From positions 1-64,000 of the forward strand of contig JAJCYQ010000031.1 in NCBI GenBank assembly GCA_029262835.1: a stretch of DNA of 64,000 nucleotides, in the 5' to 3' direction. Shown here in pieces: positions 17,713-25,565 of the stretch (position 1 is its first letter; each line of letters begins with the position of its first letter). The notes beneath the pieces were generated by a model. That model did no database searches. It saw only the letters and a program-made list of their open reading frames with translations, and was not told the DNA's origin. The stretch comes from Bacteroidota bacterium. Lineage in GTDB: Bacteria; Bacteroidota; Rhodothermia; Rhodothermales; UBA10348. A program made the translations under genes and the position numbers.

Positions 17713-18591
17713 TTGGCACAACGAATTTCAGATGGACTGCCGGTGGAGTTGATGGGCAGGGACATCGGCCCGACCGTTCTTCTGCTGCACGGGTGGGGCA
17801 GTTCGAAGGAGCATATGCGTCCCTTCGCCGCGCGTCTGCAGGATGAGTTCCGCGTCATCCTGGTCGATTTCCCGGGTCACGGTTCGGCGCCTGAGCCGCC
17901 GCAGGCGTGGGATATGGATGCGCACGCCGACTTCGTCCAGGACGTACTATCGACGCACGCCGAGGGCCCTGTGCTCATCGTCGGACACTCCAACGGCGGC
18001 CGCGTGGCCCTCTTCGCCATGGCCCGCTTCACATCGCGACTTCACACGCAGGCGTCCTTCGACGCGCCGAGGGGATTACACCGCGTCATCGGTCTTGTTC
18101 TCCTGGCGCCAAGTGGCACGCGCCGCGAGCGCTCGACATCCTTTCATTTCAAGTCATGGCTGGCGCGCGTCCTCAAAGCGCCGTTCCAGATCATGCCCGG
18201 GCCGCTCGGCGAAGCAGGACTCGATTGGCTGCGTCATTCCCTGCTGTGGCGCGCCCTGTCCAGCTCCGACTATGCGGCCGTGAGCGGCGTCATGCGCGAA
18301 ACGTTCGTGCGCTGCGTGACAGCCTACCTGGAAGAGGAGCTGCCACGCGTCATGGTGCCGACCGTCATCCTGCGGGGCTCCGAGGACGAGGCCATTTCCG
18401 CCGCCCAGGTGGACACCATGGTCCGCCTCTTGCCGGATGCCGGCGCCTTCGAGGTGGCAGGCGCCGGGCACTACGTCCAACTCGACGCGCCGGACGTGGC
18501 CGCCGCCGCCGTAAGGAAAATGGCGAGCACGGCGAACCGCGACACCCCTTCGGAAAGACCGCTGGATTCATCCCAGACAGATACTCCATGA
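17713..18591 (+). CDS. Alpha/beta hydrolase fold protein
   Basis: A 292-residue (TTG start) alpha/beta hydrolase. The oxyanion region LLLHGWGSS is at about residues 25-33, the nucleophile elbow GHSNGG at about 92-97 (Ser94), a late acidic residue lies in GSEDEA, and the catalytic His in GAGHYVQLDAP. GTG at 17743 or ATG at 17752 are alternative starts. Substrate is unknown. It is the first gene of a coupled operon and its stop overlaps the MurF-like start (ATGA), so a cell-envelope role is possible but inferred. Confidence 0.88.
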   Translation: MAQRISDGLPVELMGRDIGPTVLLLHGWGSSKEHMRPFAARLQDEFRVILVDFPGHGSAPEPPQAWDMDAHADFVQDVLSTHAEGPVLIVGHSNGGRVALFAMARFTSRLHTQASFDAPRGLHRVIGLVLLAPSGTRRERSTSFHFKSWLARVLKAPFQIMPGPLGEAGLDWLRHSLLWRALSSSDYAAVSGVMRETFVRCVTAYLEEELPRVMVPTVILRGSEDEAISAAQVDTMVRLLPDAGAFEVAGAGHYVQLDAPDVAAAAVRKMASTANRDTPSERPLDSSQTDTP

Positions 18592-20303
18592 CGCTCGCGT
18601 GGTACACAATCGTGGTCCTCTCGGCGGCCGGCGCGCGGGCGGCGGCATTCGCCGCGTGGCGCGCCGGCCGCCGAGAGGTGTTTTTCCTGCACATGGCGCA
18701 GCTCGAGGGCTACAAACCGGGCCCATATGGCCGGTGGATGGGAGCGCGCCTTTTTGACGTCCTGTTGCGCCCGAGCCATGCCGCCGGCGGCCTGCTGCTG
18801 GTGGGCCTCATCCTGGTCCGTCCGAGCGGCCTGCTGCTGGCTGCGCTCCTCGCCGCCTGGGCGCTCGCATTCATCTCGAGCCGCCGGTACCGCCGCGACA
18901 GGCCGAAGAAACCACTCTCCTGGACGCCGCGCATGAAGCGGCTCGCGGCCATTTCGGTGGCCCTCTCGCTGCTGTTTGCGGCGCTGGCGGCAGCCGTTGC
19001 CAGTTCAACGGTGACCACATTGGGCCCGGCGCAGGCGGCGCCCTGGTCCGTGCGCGTCGTACTCCCTGTACTTGCGGCCCTTTTTGCCGCCGACCTGCTC
19101 GCCCCGCTCGCCGTTCTGGCCGCGCTGCTCGTGGCCATGCCCCTGGAGCGCCGCGTCCACAAGGGTTTCATCCGGCAGGCGCAGGCGCGGCTTGCGCATC
19201 GACCCGATCTCGGAATTGTGGCTGTTACGGGCTCCTACGGAAAGACATCCACCAAATTCGCTGTCCAGGAGGTACTCGCCCAGCGACACCCGGTGCTCGC
19301 GACGCCCGGAAGCTACAATACGCCGATGGGGATCTGCCGCGTCGTGAACCAGATGCTGGAGGACGATCACCGCTGGCTGGTGCTCGAGATGGGCATCCGT
19401 CACGCGGGCGATATTGCCGAGCTGTGCCATGTGGCGCGGCCGGACATAGCCGTCATCACCTCGGTCGGCGTCGCCCACCTCGAGACCATGGGCAGCGTGG
19501 AGGCCATTGCCCGCGAGAAGGGAAGCCTGCTCGATTTTCTTCCGCCTGGAGGGACGGCCATCCTCAACCGCGACGATGCGCACGTCGCCGCCATGCGCGC
19601 GCGCGAGGATGTACATTATATATATGTATCGGCCGCCGGCGCGCCCGACGCCGATATTCGCGCCGAAAACGTGACCTACGACGCCAACGGATGCGCCTTT
19701 GATGTCATTCTGCGCGCAGACCGGAGCGGCACCGTGGGCCGTGGAGGTGGAACGCCCCATACGAGTCTGCGCGTGCAGACACCGCTTCTCGGGGAGCACA
19801 ACATCACGAATCTGCTCCTGGCCATCGCCGTGGGCCACGCTGCGGGGCTTGCTCTTCGGCAGATGGCCCCGGCACTCGGCCGCATGCGGCCCGTCCCGCA
19901 CCGGCTCGAATTACGCCGCGAGGGCGGCCTGACGGTCCTCGACGACGCGTTCAACAGCAACCCGGTAGGCGCCCGGAGTGCGGTCGATGTGCTCTCGCGC
20001 TTCACGGACGGCCAGCGGATTGTCATCACGCCGGGCATGGTGGAGCTCGGTGCGCGCCAGCATGAGGAAAACCGCGCCTGGGGCCAGTTCATGGCATCCC
20101 GGGTCGATACCGTGCTCCTCATTGGCCCCGAGCGTACGCGCCCCATTGCCGAAGGGCTCAGCGAAGAAGGCTTTCCGGATGACAAGGTTGTTCGGCTGCG
20201 CACGCTCTTCGATGCCCGCACCTGGCTTCGGCAGCACGCCCAGCCGGGCGATACGGTACTCTATGAGAACGACCTCCCGGACCAGTATACGGAGGCCCCA
20301 TGA
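18588..20303 (+). CDS. Membrane-anchored MurF-like Mur ligase
   Basis: A 571-residue protein with about 200 N-terminal residues rich in membrane segments, in place of MurF's usual substrate-recognition domain. The Mur ligase core follows: VAVTGSYGKTSTK P-loop (about 210-222), SYNTPMGICR, LEMGIRHAGDI, ITSVGVAHLE, LNRDD, and the C-terminal LDDAFNSNPVGA. This is closest to UDP-MurNAc-tripeptide:D-Ala-D-Ala ligase, but the substrate may differ. The start ATG at 18588 overlaps the hydrolase stop by 4 bases and the stop overlaps rnhB by 4. Confidence 0.82.
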   Translation: MTLAWYTIVVLSAAGARAAAFAAWRAGRREVFFLHMAQLEGYKPGPYGRWMGARLFDVLLRPSHAAGGLLLVGLILVRPSGLLLAALLAAWALAFISSRRYRRDRPKKPLSWTPRMKRLAAISVALSLLFAALAAAVASSTVTTLGPAQAAPWSVRVVLPVLAALFAADLLAPLAVLAALLVAMPLERRVHKGFIRQAQARLAHRPDLGIVAVTGSYGKTSTKFAVQEVLAQRHPVLATPGSYNTPMGICRVVNQMLEDDHRWLVLEMGIRHAGDIAELCHVARPDIAVITSVGVAHLETMGSVEAIAREKGSLLDFLPPGGTAILNRDDAHVAAMRAREDVHYIYVSAAGAPDADIRAENVTYDANGCAFDVILRADRSGTVGRGGGTPHTSLRVQTPLLGEHNITNLLLAIAVGHAAGLALRQMAPALGRMRPVPHRLELRREGGLTVLDDAFNSNPVGARSAVDVLSRFTDGQRIVITPGMVELGARQHEENRAWGQFMASRVDTVLLIGPERTRPIAEGLSEEGFPDDKVVRLRTLFDARTWLRQHAQPGDTVLYENDLPDQYTEAP

Positions 20304-20914
20304 TGGCGGCTACCGAGGGCGCGGCAACACTCGAGATGGAGCAGTACCTCTTTACTCGCGGCTACCGGGCCATTGCTGGCACGGATGAGGCGGGCCGTGG
20401 CTGTCTGGCCGGCCCGGTCGTGGCAGCGGCTGTGATTCTTCCTCTCGACGCGGACCTCCACGCGGTCGCCGATTCCAAAACGCTCTCGGCCGAGCGGCGC
20501 ACGGCACTGGCCGAGGACATCAGGCGCCATGCCGTATCGTGGGCCGTGGCCAGTTGCAGCCCGGAAGAAATTGATCGGCTGAACATCCTCTGGGCCTCCA
20601 TGGAAGCCATGCGGCGTGCGCTCGCCGCGCTGGACGTGCCGCCCGATTATGCGCTCATTGACGGCCGCACGCTCATTCCGTCGTGTCCCTGTCCGTCGAA
20701 AACAGTCGTGCATGGAGATGCCCGCAGCCGATCCATAGCCGCAGCGTCGATTCTCGCCAAAACGCACCGCGACGGCATCATGCATGACCTGCACGCATGC
20801 TGGCCCGTATACGGCTGGAAATCTAATGTCGGCTACCCGACGAAAGCCCACTACGAAGCGCTGCGGGAGCACGGGCCGACCCCGCTGCATCGCACATCAT
20901 TCCGTCTCCAGTGA
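20300..20914 (+). CDS. rnhB: Ribonuclease HII
   Basis: Removes ribonucleotides from DNA and RNA primers by cleaving RNA in RNA-DNA hybrids. The 204-residue protein shows GTDEAGRGCLAGPV (catalytic Asp and Glu), DSKTLS, YALIDG and HGDARSRSIAAASILAK (further catalytic Asp), which completes the family's acidic set. The start (ATGATGG) overlaps the upstream stop and its stop overlaps the GTG start of the glycosyltransferase. It is translated as part of the four-gene coupled operon although its role is unrelated to the neighbours. Confidence 0.96.
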   Translation: MMAATEGAATLEMEQYLFTRGYRAIAGTDEAGRGCLAGPVVAAAVILPLDADLHAVADSKTLSAERRTALAEDIRRHAVSWAVASCSPEEIDRLNILWASMEAMRRALAALDVPPDYALIDGRTLIPSCPCPSKTVVHGDARSRSIAAASILAKTHRDGIMHDLHACWPVYGWKSNVGYPTKAHYEALREHGPTPLHRTSFRLQ

Positions 20915-22080
20915 GTACTGCCACCTTGACACCACCCGTGACACACCCCGTGCCCCACTCCCCGCAGGCCGACGTGCCTCCTCAGCCGCCGCGAGTCGTA
21001 ATCGTCATCGTGTCCTGGAACGCGCTGCCGCTCCTCCAGAAGTGTCTGCCGAGCGTGATGGCGACGGATTATCCGGATTTTGAGGTCGTGCTCGCCGACA
21101 ATGCGTCGACAGACGGGTCCGCCGACTGGGTGCGCCGGCAGTATCCGCGTGTCCATGTCGTCACGCATGCGGAGAACTGGGCCTTCGCCCGGGGCAACAA
21201 CGAGGCCGTTCGGGATGCGCGCGTCCAGGCGCTCGGCGCCGATTATTACGTCTTTCTGAACAACGATGTGGAGGTGCCTCCGGACTGGCTGACGCCGCTC
21301 GTGCGCCGCATGGAGCAGGAAAGCGGGCTCGGCGCCCTGCAGCCGAAACTGCTGCGGCACGACGACCGCAGCGCGTTCGAATACGCGGGCGCAGCCGGCG
21401 GATTCATTGACGCGCTCGGCTATCCGTTCACGCGAGGCCGCGTACTCTTCACGATGGAGCGGGACGAAGGGCAGTATGACGAGGCGCGCACGGCGTTCTG
21501 GGCGACGGGCGCGGCGCTCATGGTGCGCCGCGCGGCGTGGGAGGCATCGGGCGGCTTTGACGAAGCGTTCGTCATGCACATGGAGGAAATTGATCTCTGC
21601 TGGCGGCTCCAGCACCGCCGGTCACCGGGCACTCCCCCCTGGCGCGTGGGCGTCGAGCCGCGAAGCCGCGTATTCCACATCGGCGGCGCGTCGCTCCCGC
21701 AGGGCAGCCCCGAGAAGACGTTCCTGAACTTCCGCAACAACCTGCTCATGCTCTACAAGAACCTACCGCCGGGTCGCTTCCTGCCGGGCCGGTTTTACTG
21801 GATACTCGCCGTGCGCACACCGCTCGACCTGCTGGCGGCGGGGCGCGCCGCGCTCGCTGGCCGCTGGGGCGAGGCGCTGGCCATTCCACGCGCCTATCTG
21901 GCGGCGCACCGGCTCAAGCACCAATACTGCGCGGCGCGCCCCGCCGCGGACGCTGCCGCCCCGCTTCCCTGGCGTGGAGTACTCGCCTGGCACTACATGG
22001 TGCGCGGCCGCCGGACCTTCACCGCGCTTGTGCACGCACGCGCCATGGACGGAGGACCTCAAAAGGAAGCAGGAGCATGA
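20911..22080 (+). CDS. Glycosyltransferase family 2
   Basis: A 389-residue GT-A fold glycosyltransferase of the rhamnosyltransferase-like GT2 subgroup. VVIVIVSWNALPLLQKCL opens the nucleotide-binding fold after about 30 proline-rich residues, ADNASTDGSADWV follows, and FLNNDVEVPPDW supplies the metal-binding acidic motif. GSxxEKTFLNFRNNLLM near 270 is typical of the group. It probably adds sugars to a cell-surface polymer; donor and acceptor cannot be read. The GTG start at 20911 overlaps rnhB; it ends the operon, before a strong terminator. Confidence 0.9.
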   Translation: MSTATLTPPVTHPVPHSPQADVPPQPPRVVIVIVSWNALPLLQKCLPSVMATDYPDFEVVLADNASTDGSADWVRRQYPRVHVVTHAENWAFARGNNEAVRDARVQALGADYYVFLNNDVEVPPDWLTPLVRRMEQESGLGALQPKLLRHDDRSAFEYAGAAGGFIDALGYPFTRGRVLFTMERDEGQYDEARTAFWATGAALMVRRAAWEASGGFDEAFVMHMEEIDLCWRLQHRRSPGTPPWRVGVEPRSRVFHIGGASLPQGSPEKTFLNFRNNLLMLYKNLPPGRFLPGRFYWILAVRTPLDLLAAGRAALAGRWGEALAIPRAYLAAHRLKHQYCAARPAADAAAPLPWRGVLAWHYMVRGRRTFTALVHARAMDGGPQKEAGA

Positions 22081-22191
22081 CGACCAGGGCGTGTAAAAAC
22101 ACTACCTGAGAGGGCCCTGTACCTGTCAGAAATGCCGTTAATCAAGGCGTGAGGAGCGAAGTATGGCAACGTCTTCTGGCGAAATATTTAC

Positions 22192-22230
22192 CCAGAAGTG
22201 ACGAATAGCGCAGAGACGCGCCACTTCTGG
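22192..22230. other. Imperfect stem-loop in the intergenic gap
   Basis: Nine-base arms CCAGAAGTG and CACTTCTGG enclose a 21-base loop in the 277-base gap between the GT2 gene and the secreted-protein gene. It precedes the main terminator and has no T-run. The remainder of 22081-22255 shows no coding sequence that I can support. Confidence 0.3.
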
Positions 22231-22255
22231 TGCTACCCATGGGAACGGGACATTG

Positions 22256-22290
22256 AAAAGGGGCGGCGCCCTGCAGGCGCCGCCCCTTTT
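22256..22290. terminator. Bidirectional intrinsic terminator
   Basis: A perfect 15-bp inverted repeat (AAAAGGGGCGGCGCC / GGCGCCGCCCCTTTT) with a 5-base loop, flanked by A4 and T4. It lies between two convergent genes, the plus-strand GT2 operon and the minus-strand secreted-protein gene, and can stop transcription from both sides. Confidence 0.92.
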
Positions 22291-22357
22291 CATGTTGACC
22301 CGTTTCGGGGTCGCTGTGCCTCCACCAAGGCATGCTGGCGTATCCGCTGGAGGCGGA

Positions 22358-22831
22358 TCAGTTTTTCGTAATCGTGTAGGTCACGGTGCGGGTCACGTTG
22401 TCGGGATCGGCTTCGACCGTTGCGACGGCTTCGTAGGTCAGGCCAAGTCCCGTTCCGCGGACCTGCTCAATCTTGGAGACGAGATCAACCGCTGTCTTCG
22501 AGAGGGCCTTCTTGCCGGCGGACGTAGCGCCCTCGGGGGCATCCATCGTGGCATTCAGCGTGAGGCCTTCGGGCATGTCGGTGTCGAGCTCGGCCGTGAT
22601 TTTCTTGTCTTCTCCGTTGGTCGTCACATTGTAGCTACTCTTGGCAGAGACAGGATCGGGCGCCTGGCCCGCTGTGGCGGTTGCAATGCGCATGCTGACG
22701 TCGCCGCTAACCGAGATGACGGCGATTTCTGCGACGTTGACTGAAACGGTGTGGGTAGCCTTGTTTGACTGGGCAAAGACAGCCGTGGCGGAGAGAAAGA
22801 GAACGAGGGTGAGCGTGAAGAGGTTTTTCAT
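22358..22831 (-). CDS. Secreted protein of unknown function
   Basis: A 157-residue exported protein. A clear signal peptide (residues 1-20, ending SATAVFAQ) is followed by a beta-rich, Thr/Val/Ala-rich domain with no cysteine. The mature part begins THTVSVNVAEIAVISVSGD and ends TRTVTYTITKN, resembling small periplasmic or fimbria-like immunoglobulin-fold domains, but I do not recognise a named family. It is monocistronic, with a terminator downstream and a 252-base divergent gap to the TonB-domain lipoprotein gene upstream. Confidence 0.7.
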   Translation of the reverse strand: MKNLFTLTLVLFLSATAVFAQSNKATHTVSVNVAEIAVISVSGDVSMRIATATAGQAPDPVSAKSSYNVTTNGEDKKITAELDTDMPEGLTLNATMDAPEGATSAGKKALSKTAVDLVSKIEQVRGTGLGLTYEAVATVEADPDNVTRTVTYTITKN

Positions 22832-22850
22832 GGCGAGTATCTGTTAGAGG

Positions 22851-22878
22851 TTGTGAGGCGCTTGGCCCATTATGTTTG
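22851..22878 (+). promoter_or_regulatory. Possible Bacteroidota-type promoter before the TonB-domain gene
   Basis: TATGTTTG at 22871-22878 fits the Bacteroidota -7 consensus TAnnTTTG, and a TTG at 22851-22853 lies 17 bases upstream, near the expected -33 position. It points toward the TonB-domain lipoprotein gene but would leave a 5' leader of about 200 bases. Only the consensus match supports it. Confidence 0.28.
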
Positions 22879-23083
22879 AGTTACACTTCCTCCAGATACA
22901 ATCCGCGTGCCAAACGCGTTATCTGATGCGCTGGGCCCTATTCCATGCTCGACAGTGTTTCGCTGGCGAAACAGCGATGTGTCCCGCGCGCGACGAGCGA
23001 CTTTTATTACTTCATCGTGTCTTAACCATACGCGCACAACACGAGCATACGCGCGCATCATTAAACCAGAACGGAAATCCATC

Positions 23084-23635
23084 ATGACAACGAGCCTGAA
23101 TCGCATCCCACAAGTATCCCTCCTCGCGGCCATTGTGCTGCTCACCGCATCGGGCCTTCTGATATCTGCATGCAGCGACTCGGGATTGGACGCCATGACC
23201 GAGAGCACGGACGCGGCCAGCCAGGCGGCTCCTCCTCCGCCTCCTGCACCGGCGACCAAACTCCCATCCGCCAGGAACGCCGCACCGAATGAAGAAGGCG
23301 TATACATCATTGTCGAAGAAATGCCGGAGCTGATTGGCGGACTGGCCGCCGTGGCCAAGCACGTGACGTACACACCGATTGCCAAACGAGCAGGCGTCGA
23401 GGGACGTGTCTACCTGCAGTTCGTCGTATCGAAAGAAGGCGTGCCGGAGAATATTCGCGTCATGCGGGGCGTCGGAGCCGGTCTGGATGAAGCGGCTGCC
23501 GAGGCCGTTTCCAAGGTTCGTTTCATTCCCGGACGTCAGCGCGGCGAAGCGGTACCGGTAAAGATGAGCCTGCCTGTGACGTTCAAGCTCGATAATGACG
23601 CGGCCACAGCACCAACACCACCGCGCCCAGAATAA
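23084..23635 (+). CDS. Lipoprotein with TonB C-terminal domain
   Basis: A 183-residue protein starting at ATG 23084. Residues 1-29 form a lipoprotein signal peptide ending LLISAC, with Cys30 as the lipidation site. A linker (about 45-58) contains APPPPPAPA, shorter than classical TonB proline spacers. The C-terminal domain (about 85-170) has GRVYLQFVVSKEGVPENIRVMRG and LDEAAAEAVSKVRFIPG, typical of TonB_C (PF03544). Anchoring by lipid rather than by an N-terminal helix argues against a classical energy transducer. The 3' end overlaps the convergent EamA gene by 53 bases. Confidence 0.82.
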   Translation: MTTSLNRIPQVSLLAAIVLLTASGLLISACSDSGLDAMTESTDAASQAAPPPPPAPATKLPSARNAAPNEEGVYIIVEEMPELIGGLAAVAKHVTYTPIAKRAGVEGRVYLQFVVSKEGVPENIRVMRGVGAGLDEAAAEAVSKVRFIPGRQRGEAVPVKMSLPVTFKLDNDAATAPTPPRPE

Positions 23636-24485
23636 CCAGCATGACACCTACAGCCGCGAGGGCAGGGACTTCGCTGAAAAACAGCCAGGCGAATGTGGAA
23701 GCGCCGACGGGCTCAAGCAGGCTGGCGACGCCGAGCGTGGCCGCCGGAAACCAGCGTATGGCGTAGTTAAGCGCGCCGTGCCCCATGAGCTGCGGCACGA
23801 TGGCCATAGCCACGCACAGCGCGTAAACGTAAAGCGGCCAGCCCAGCAGCGGCACGTCCCGGATCAGCGCGACAGCCAGCGTGGTGAGCGCCGTAAAGGC
23901 ATACACGGGAGCCACATACGCGAGCCAACTGCGGTTTTGCCGGACGACACGTCCAATCAACAGGTAGATCGATACCATGAACGCCGCCGAGAGGGCGAGA
24001 CTGTTTCCAAGAATGGGGTGTGGCGCGGCGCCCGCGCCATGCCCGGAGTCCACGACCTGCAGCGCCACCGTACCCGCGATGGCAACGGCAATACCGACCA
24101 CTTCGATGCGGCGCAGCCGTTCCCGAAGTACGAAATAGCCGATGACGCCCATGAAAATGGGGCTCAGCGACACAAGCACCGATGCACTGGCAATCGTCGT
24201 GTAGTAGAGCGACGATATCCAGAGCACGAAATGCAACCCCAGAAAAACTCCCGATGCAGCAATCAGAAGCCACTCTCGGCGGCTGAAACTCGCCATTTCC
24301 TGTCGAGACTGAGACCCCACGATGGCCGGTATGCCCAGCATGAGGGCCGCCGACACCGTTCGCCACACGGCAAGCACTTCCCCCGGAGCTTCGCTCGCAT
24401 AACGGATGAGTATGGCGCTGACCGAAATGGCCAGAAGGCCCATGCCAAGCACGGCATAAACGTGCAGCGGGCGAGATTCGATCAT
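23583..24485 (-). CDS. EamA/DMT family transporter
   Basis: A 300-residue inner-membrane protein with about ten hydrophobic segments and the two-repeat EamA architecture: the first repeat near residues 10-140 (AVWRTVSAALMLGIPA, LHFVLWISSLYYT) and the second from about 155. The second repeat ends with the typical ATLGVASLLEPVGASTFAWLFF. Substrates of this superfamily are small metabolites and cannot be inferred here. ATG at 24485 (MIESRPLHVYA) is preferred over upstream extensions that overlap DUF4293. The last 53 bases overlap the convergent TonB-domain gene. Confidence 0.9.
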   Translation of the reverse strand: MIESRPLHVYAVLGMGLLAISVSAILIRYASEAPGEVLAVWRTVSAALMLGIPAIVGSQSRQEMASFSRREWLLIAASGVFLGLHFVLWISSLYYTTIASASVLVSLSPIFMGVIGYFVLRERLRRIEVVGIAVAIAGTVALQVVDSGHGAGAAPHPILGNSLALSAAFMVSIYLLIGRVVRQNRSWLAYVAPVYAFTALTTLAVALIRDVPLLGWPLYVYALCVAMAIVPQLMGHGALNYAIRWFPAATLGVASLLEPVGASTFAWLFFSEVPALAAVGVMLVILGAVVLVLWPRHYRA

Positions 24486-24511
24486 CGGTTCTGACGTAGT
24501 GTTGACGGACC

Positions 24512-24937
24512 CTACCGGAGCCGGTCCATGGATTTGACCAGTCGGATGTCGGCGTCTATGCCACGCCGGGCAAGGTACAGAAACACATACGACGCGAGCG
24601 GAATCACAAGCACCATCCACTCCCCGATCCACTCTCCGCTGGCCGATGCATCGGGCAGCGTGCCCGCCATGACCTGCCCCCCAAACAGAACAGCAATACC
24701 AACGAGCAGCAGCACCTGGATGCCCGTCACAAATGTGCGCTGAAACGTGCGGTTACCGTAGAGGAAAATGCTGAGAAAGGAGCCCACTGCGACGAGACCC
24801 AGCAGGGCCATCGACACCGGAAGAAACCAGACCTGGGTCGTAGCCGCCGGGCCGGTCCACACCTCATCGACAAAAAAGGCGCCACCCAGAATAAGGGACG
24901 CTGCAAGGAGATAAAGACTTTGTATCCGCTGAATCAT
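24512..24937 (-). CDS. DUF4293 family membrane protein
   Basis: A 141-residue protein with four membrane segments. It starts MIQRIQSLYLLAASLILGG and ends IRLVKSMDRLR, both strongly reminiscent of the Bacteroidota-specific DUF4293 family (MIQRIQ at the start, LVRSADRLR at the end). Its function is unknown. It is 26 bases upstream of the EamA gene on the same strand and downstream of the exb operon terminator. ATG at 24937 is preferred because the upstream 24 codons lack family similarity. Confidence 0.88.
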   Translation of the reverse strand: MIQRIQSLYLLAASLILGGAFFVDEVWTGPAATTQVWFLPVSMALLGLVAVGSFLSIFLYGNRTFQRTFVTGIQVLLLVGIAVLFGGQVMAGTLPDASASGEWIGEWMVLVIPLASYVFLYLARRGIDADIRLVKSMDRLR

Positions 24938-25010
24938 CGGCACGTGGGTTGGAGGGGCAAAACGGCAGGACCGCCGTCCAGCAAACTCAAGGATAACGGA
25001 CTGCCACAAA

Positions 25011-25041
25011 AAAAGAGCCGCGCCAGGGGCGCGGCTCTTTT
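25011..25041 (-). terminator. Intrinsic terminator of the exbB-exbD operon
   Basis: A perfect 14-bp stem (AAAAGAGCCGCGCC / GGCGCGGCTCTTTT) with a 3-base loop lies 57 bases beyond the last exbD stop. An extra A-run at 25008-25014 gives a T7 tail in the minus-strand transcript. Transcription from the plus side would also be stopped. Confidence 0.9.
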
Positions 25042-25097
25042 GATTTCCACTTCAATTCACGAGGAGGCTTCAATGGCCAGTAGCCACAGGTCCGCTC

Positions 25098-25550
25098 TCA
25101 GTTCGCGAGCTGACGTTTCGTTGAGTAGTTGATCCGAAGTGTATTGGCCTCGCGCAGTTCCTGTTGGACATCCAGGACCTTACCCATCTCGGACGTTTCG
25201 TCCACGCGAAGTGATACGATCAGTCGCGGCTGTTCAACCAGTTTGCGATACATGACCGTTCGAATGGTGCCCACGTCTTCGATCAGGGCATCGTCTATCT
25301 GGACGGCCGTTTCGCCAAGGCGGTTGCCATCCAGCTTCATGGGCCCGATCCAGACATACGATACCAGACGCTTCTGCTCAATCTTCGAAATGGCTTCCGC
25401 CTGTGGCAGAATGGTACGAACCTGCACCGTCTGCTCACGAAGCACCGTACTCACCATGAAGAAAATCAGCAGCATGAAGATGATATCCGGCAGCGAGGCT
25501 GTTGGGATATCTTCCTTCGTCTTGGCCTTTTTCTTGAAATGTGTGCTCAT
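25098..25550 (-). CDS. exbD: ExbD/TolR family biopolymer transport protein (second copy)
   Basis: A 150-residue inner-membrane protein with one N-terminal membrane helix. The sequence IPTASLPDIIFMLLIFFMVST includes the conserved Asp facing the proton channel, followed by a periplasmic domain. ExbD/TolR work with ExbB/TolQ to turn proton flow into work on TonB or Tol partners. It lies 15 bases after the other exbD and is the last gene of the operon. The two ExbD proteins differ clearly in the periplasmic domain, which suggests a heteromeric complex, as seen in other Bacteroidota. Confidence 0.92.
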   Translation of the reverse strand: MSTHFKKKAKTKEDIPTASLPDIIFMLLIFFMVSTVLREQTVQVRTILPQAEAISKIEQKRLVSYVWIGPMKLDGNRLGETAVQIDDALIEDVGTIRTVMYRKLVEQPRLIVSLRVDETSEMGKVLDVQQELREANTLRINYSTKRQLAN

Positions 25551-25565
25551 GGATGATTCCTCGTA

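Noticed and set aside
17625-17858. N-terminal extension of Rho
   Set aside because: These 78 codons are not similar to any Rho N-terminus and overlap the divergent hydrolase coding region.
17907-18587. N-terminal extension of the MurF-like frame
   Set aside because: It overlaps most of the hydrolase gene; the ATG overlapping the hydrolase stop is the natural start.
22142-22333. 63-codon frame across the terminator gap
   Set aside because: It spans a strong intrinsic terminator hairpin and has no protein character.
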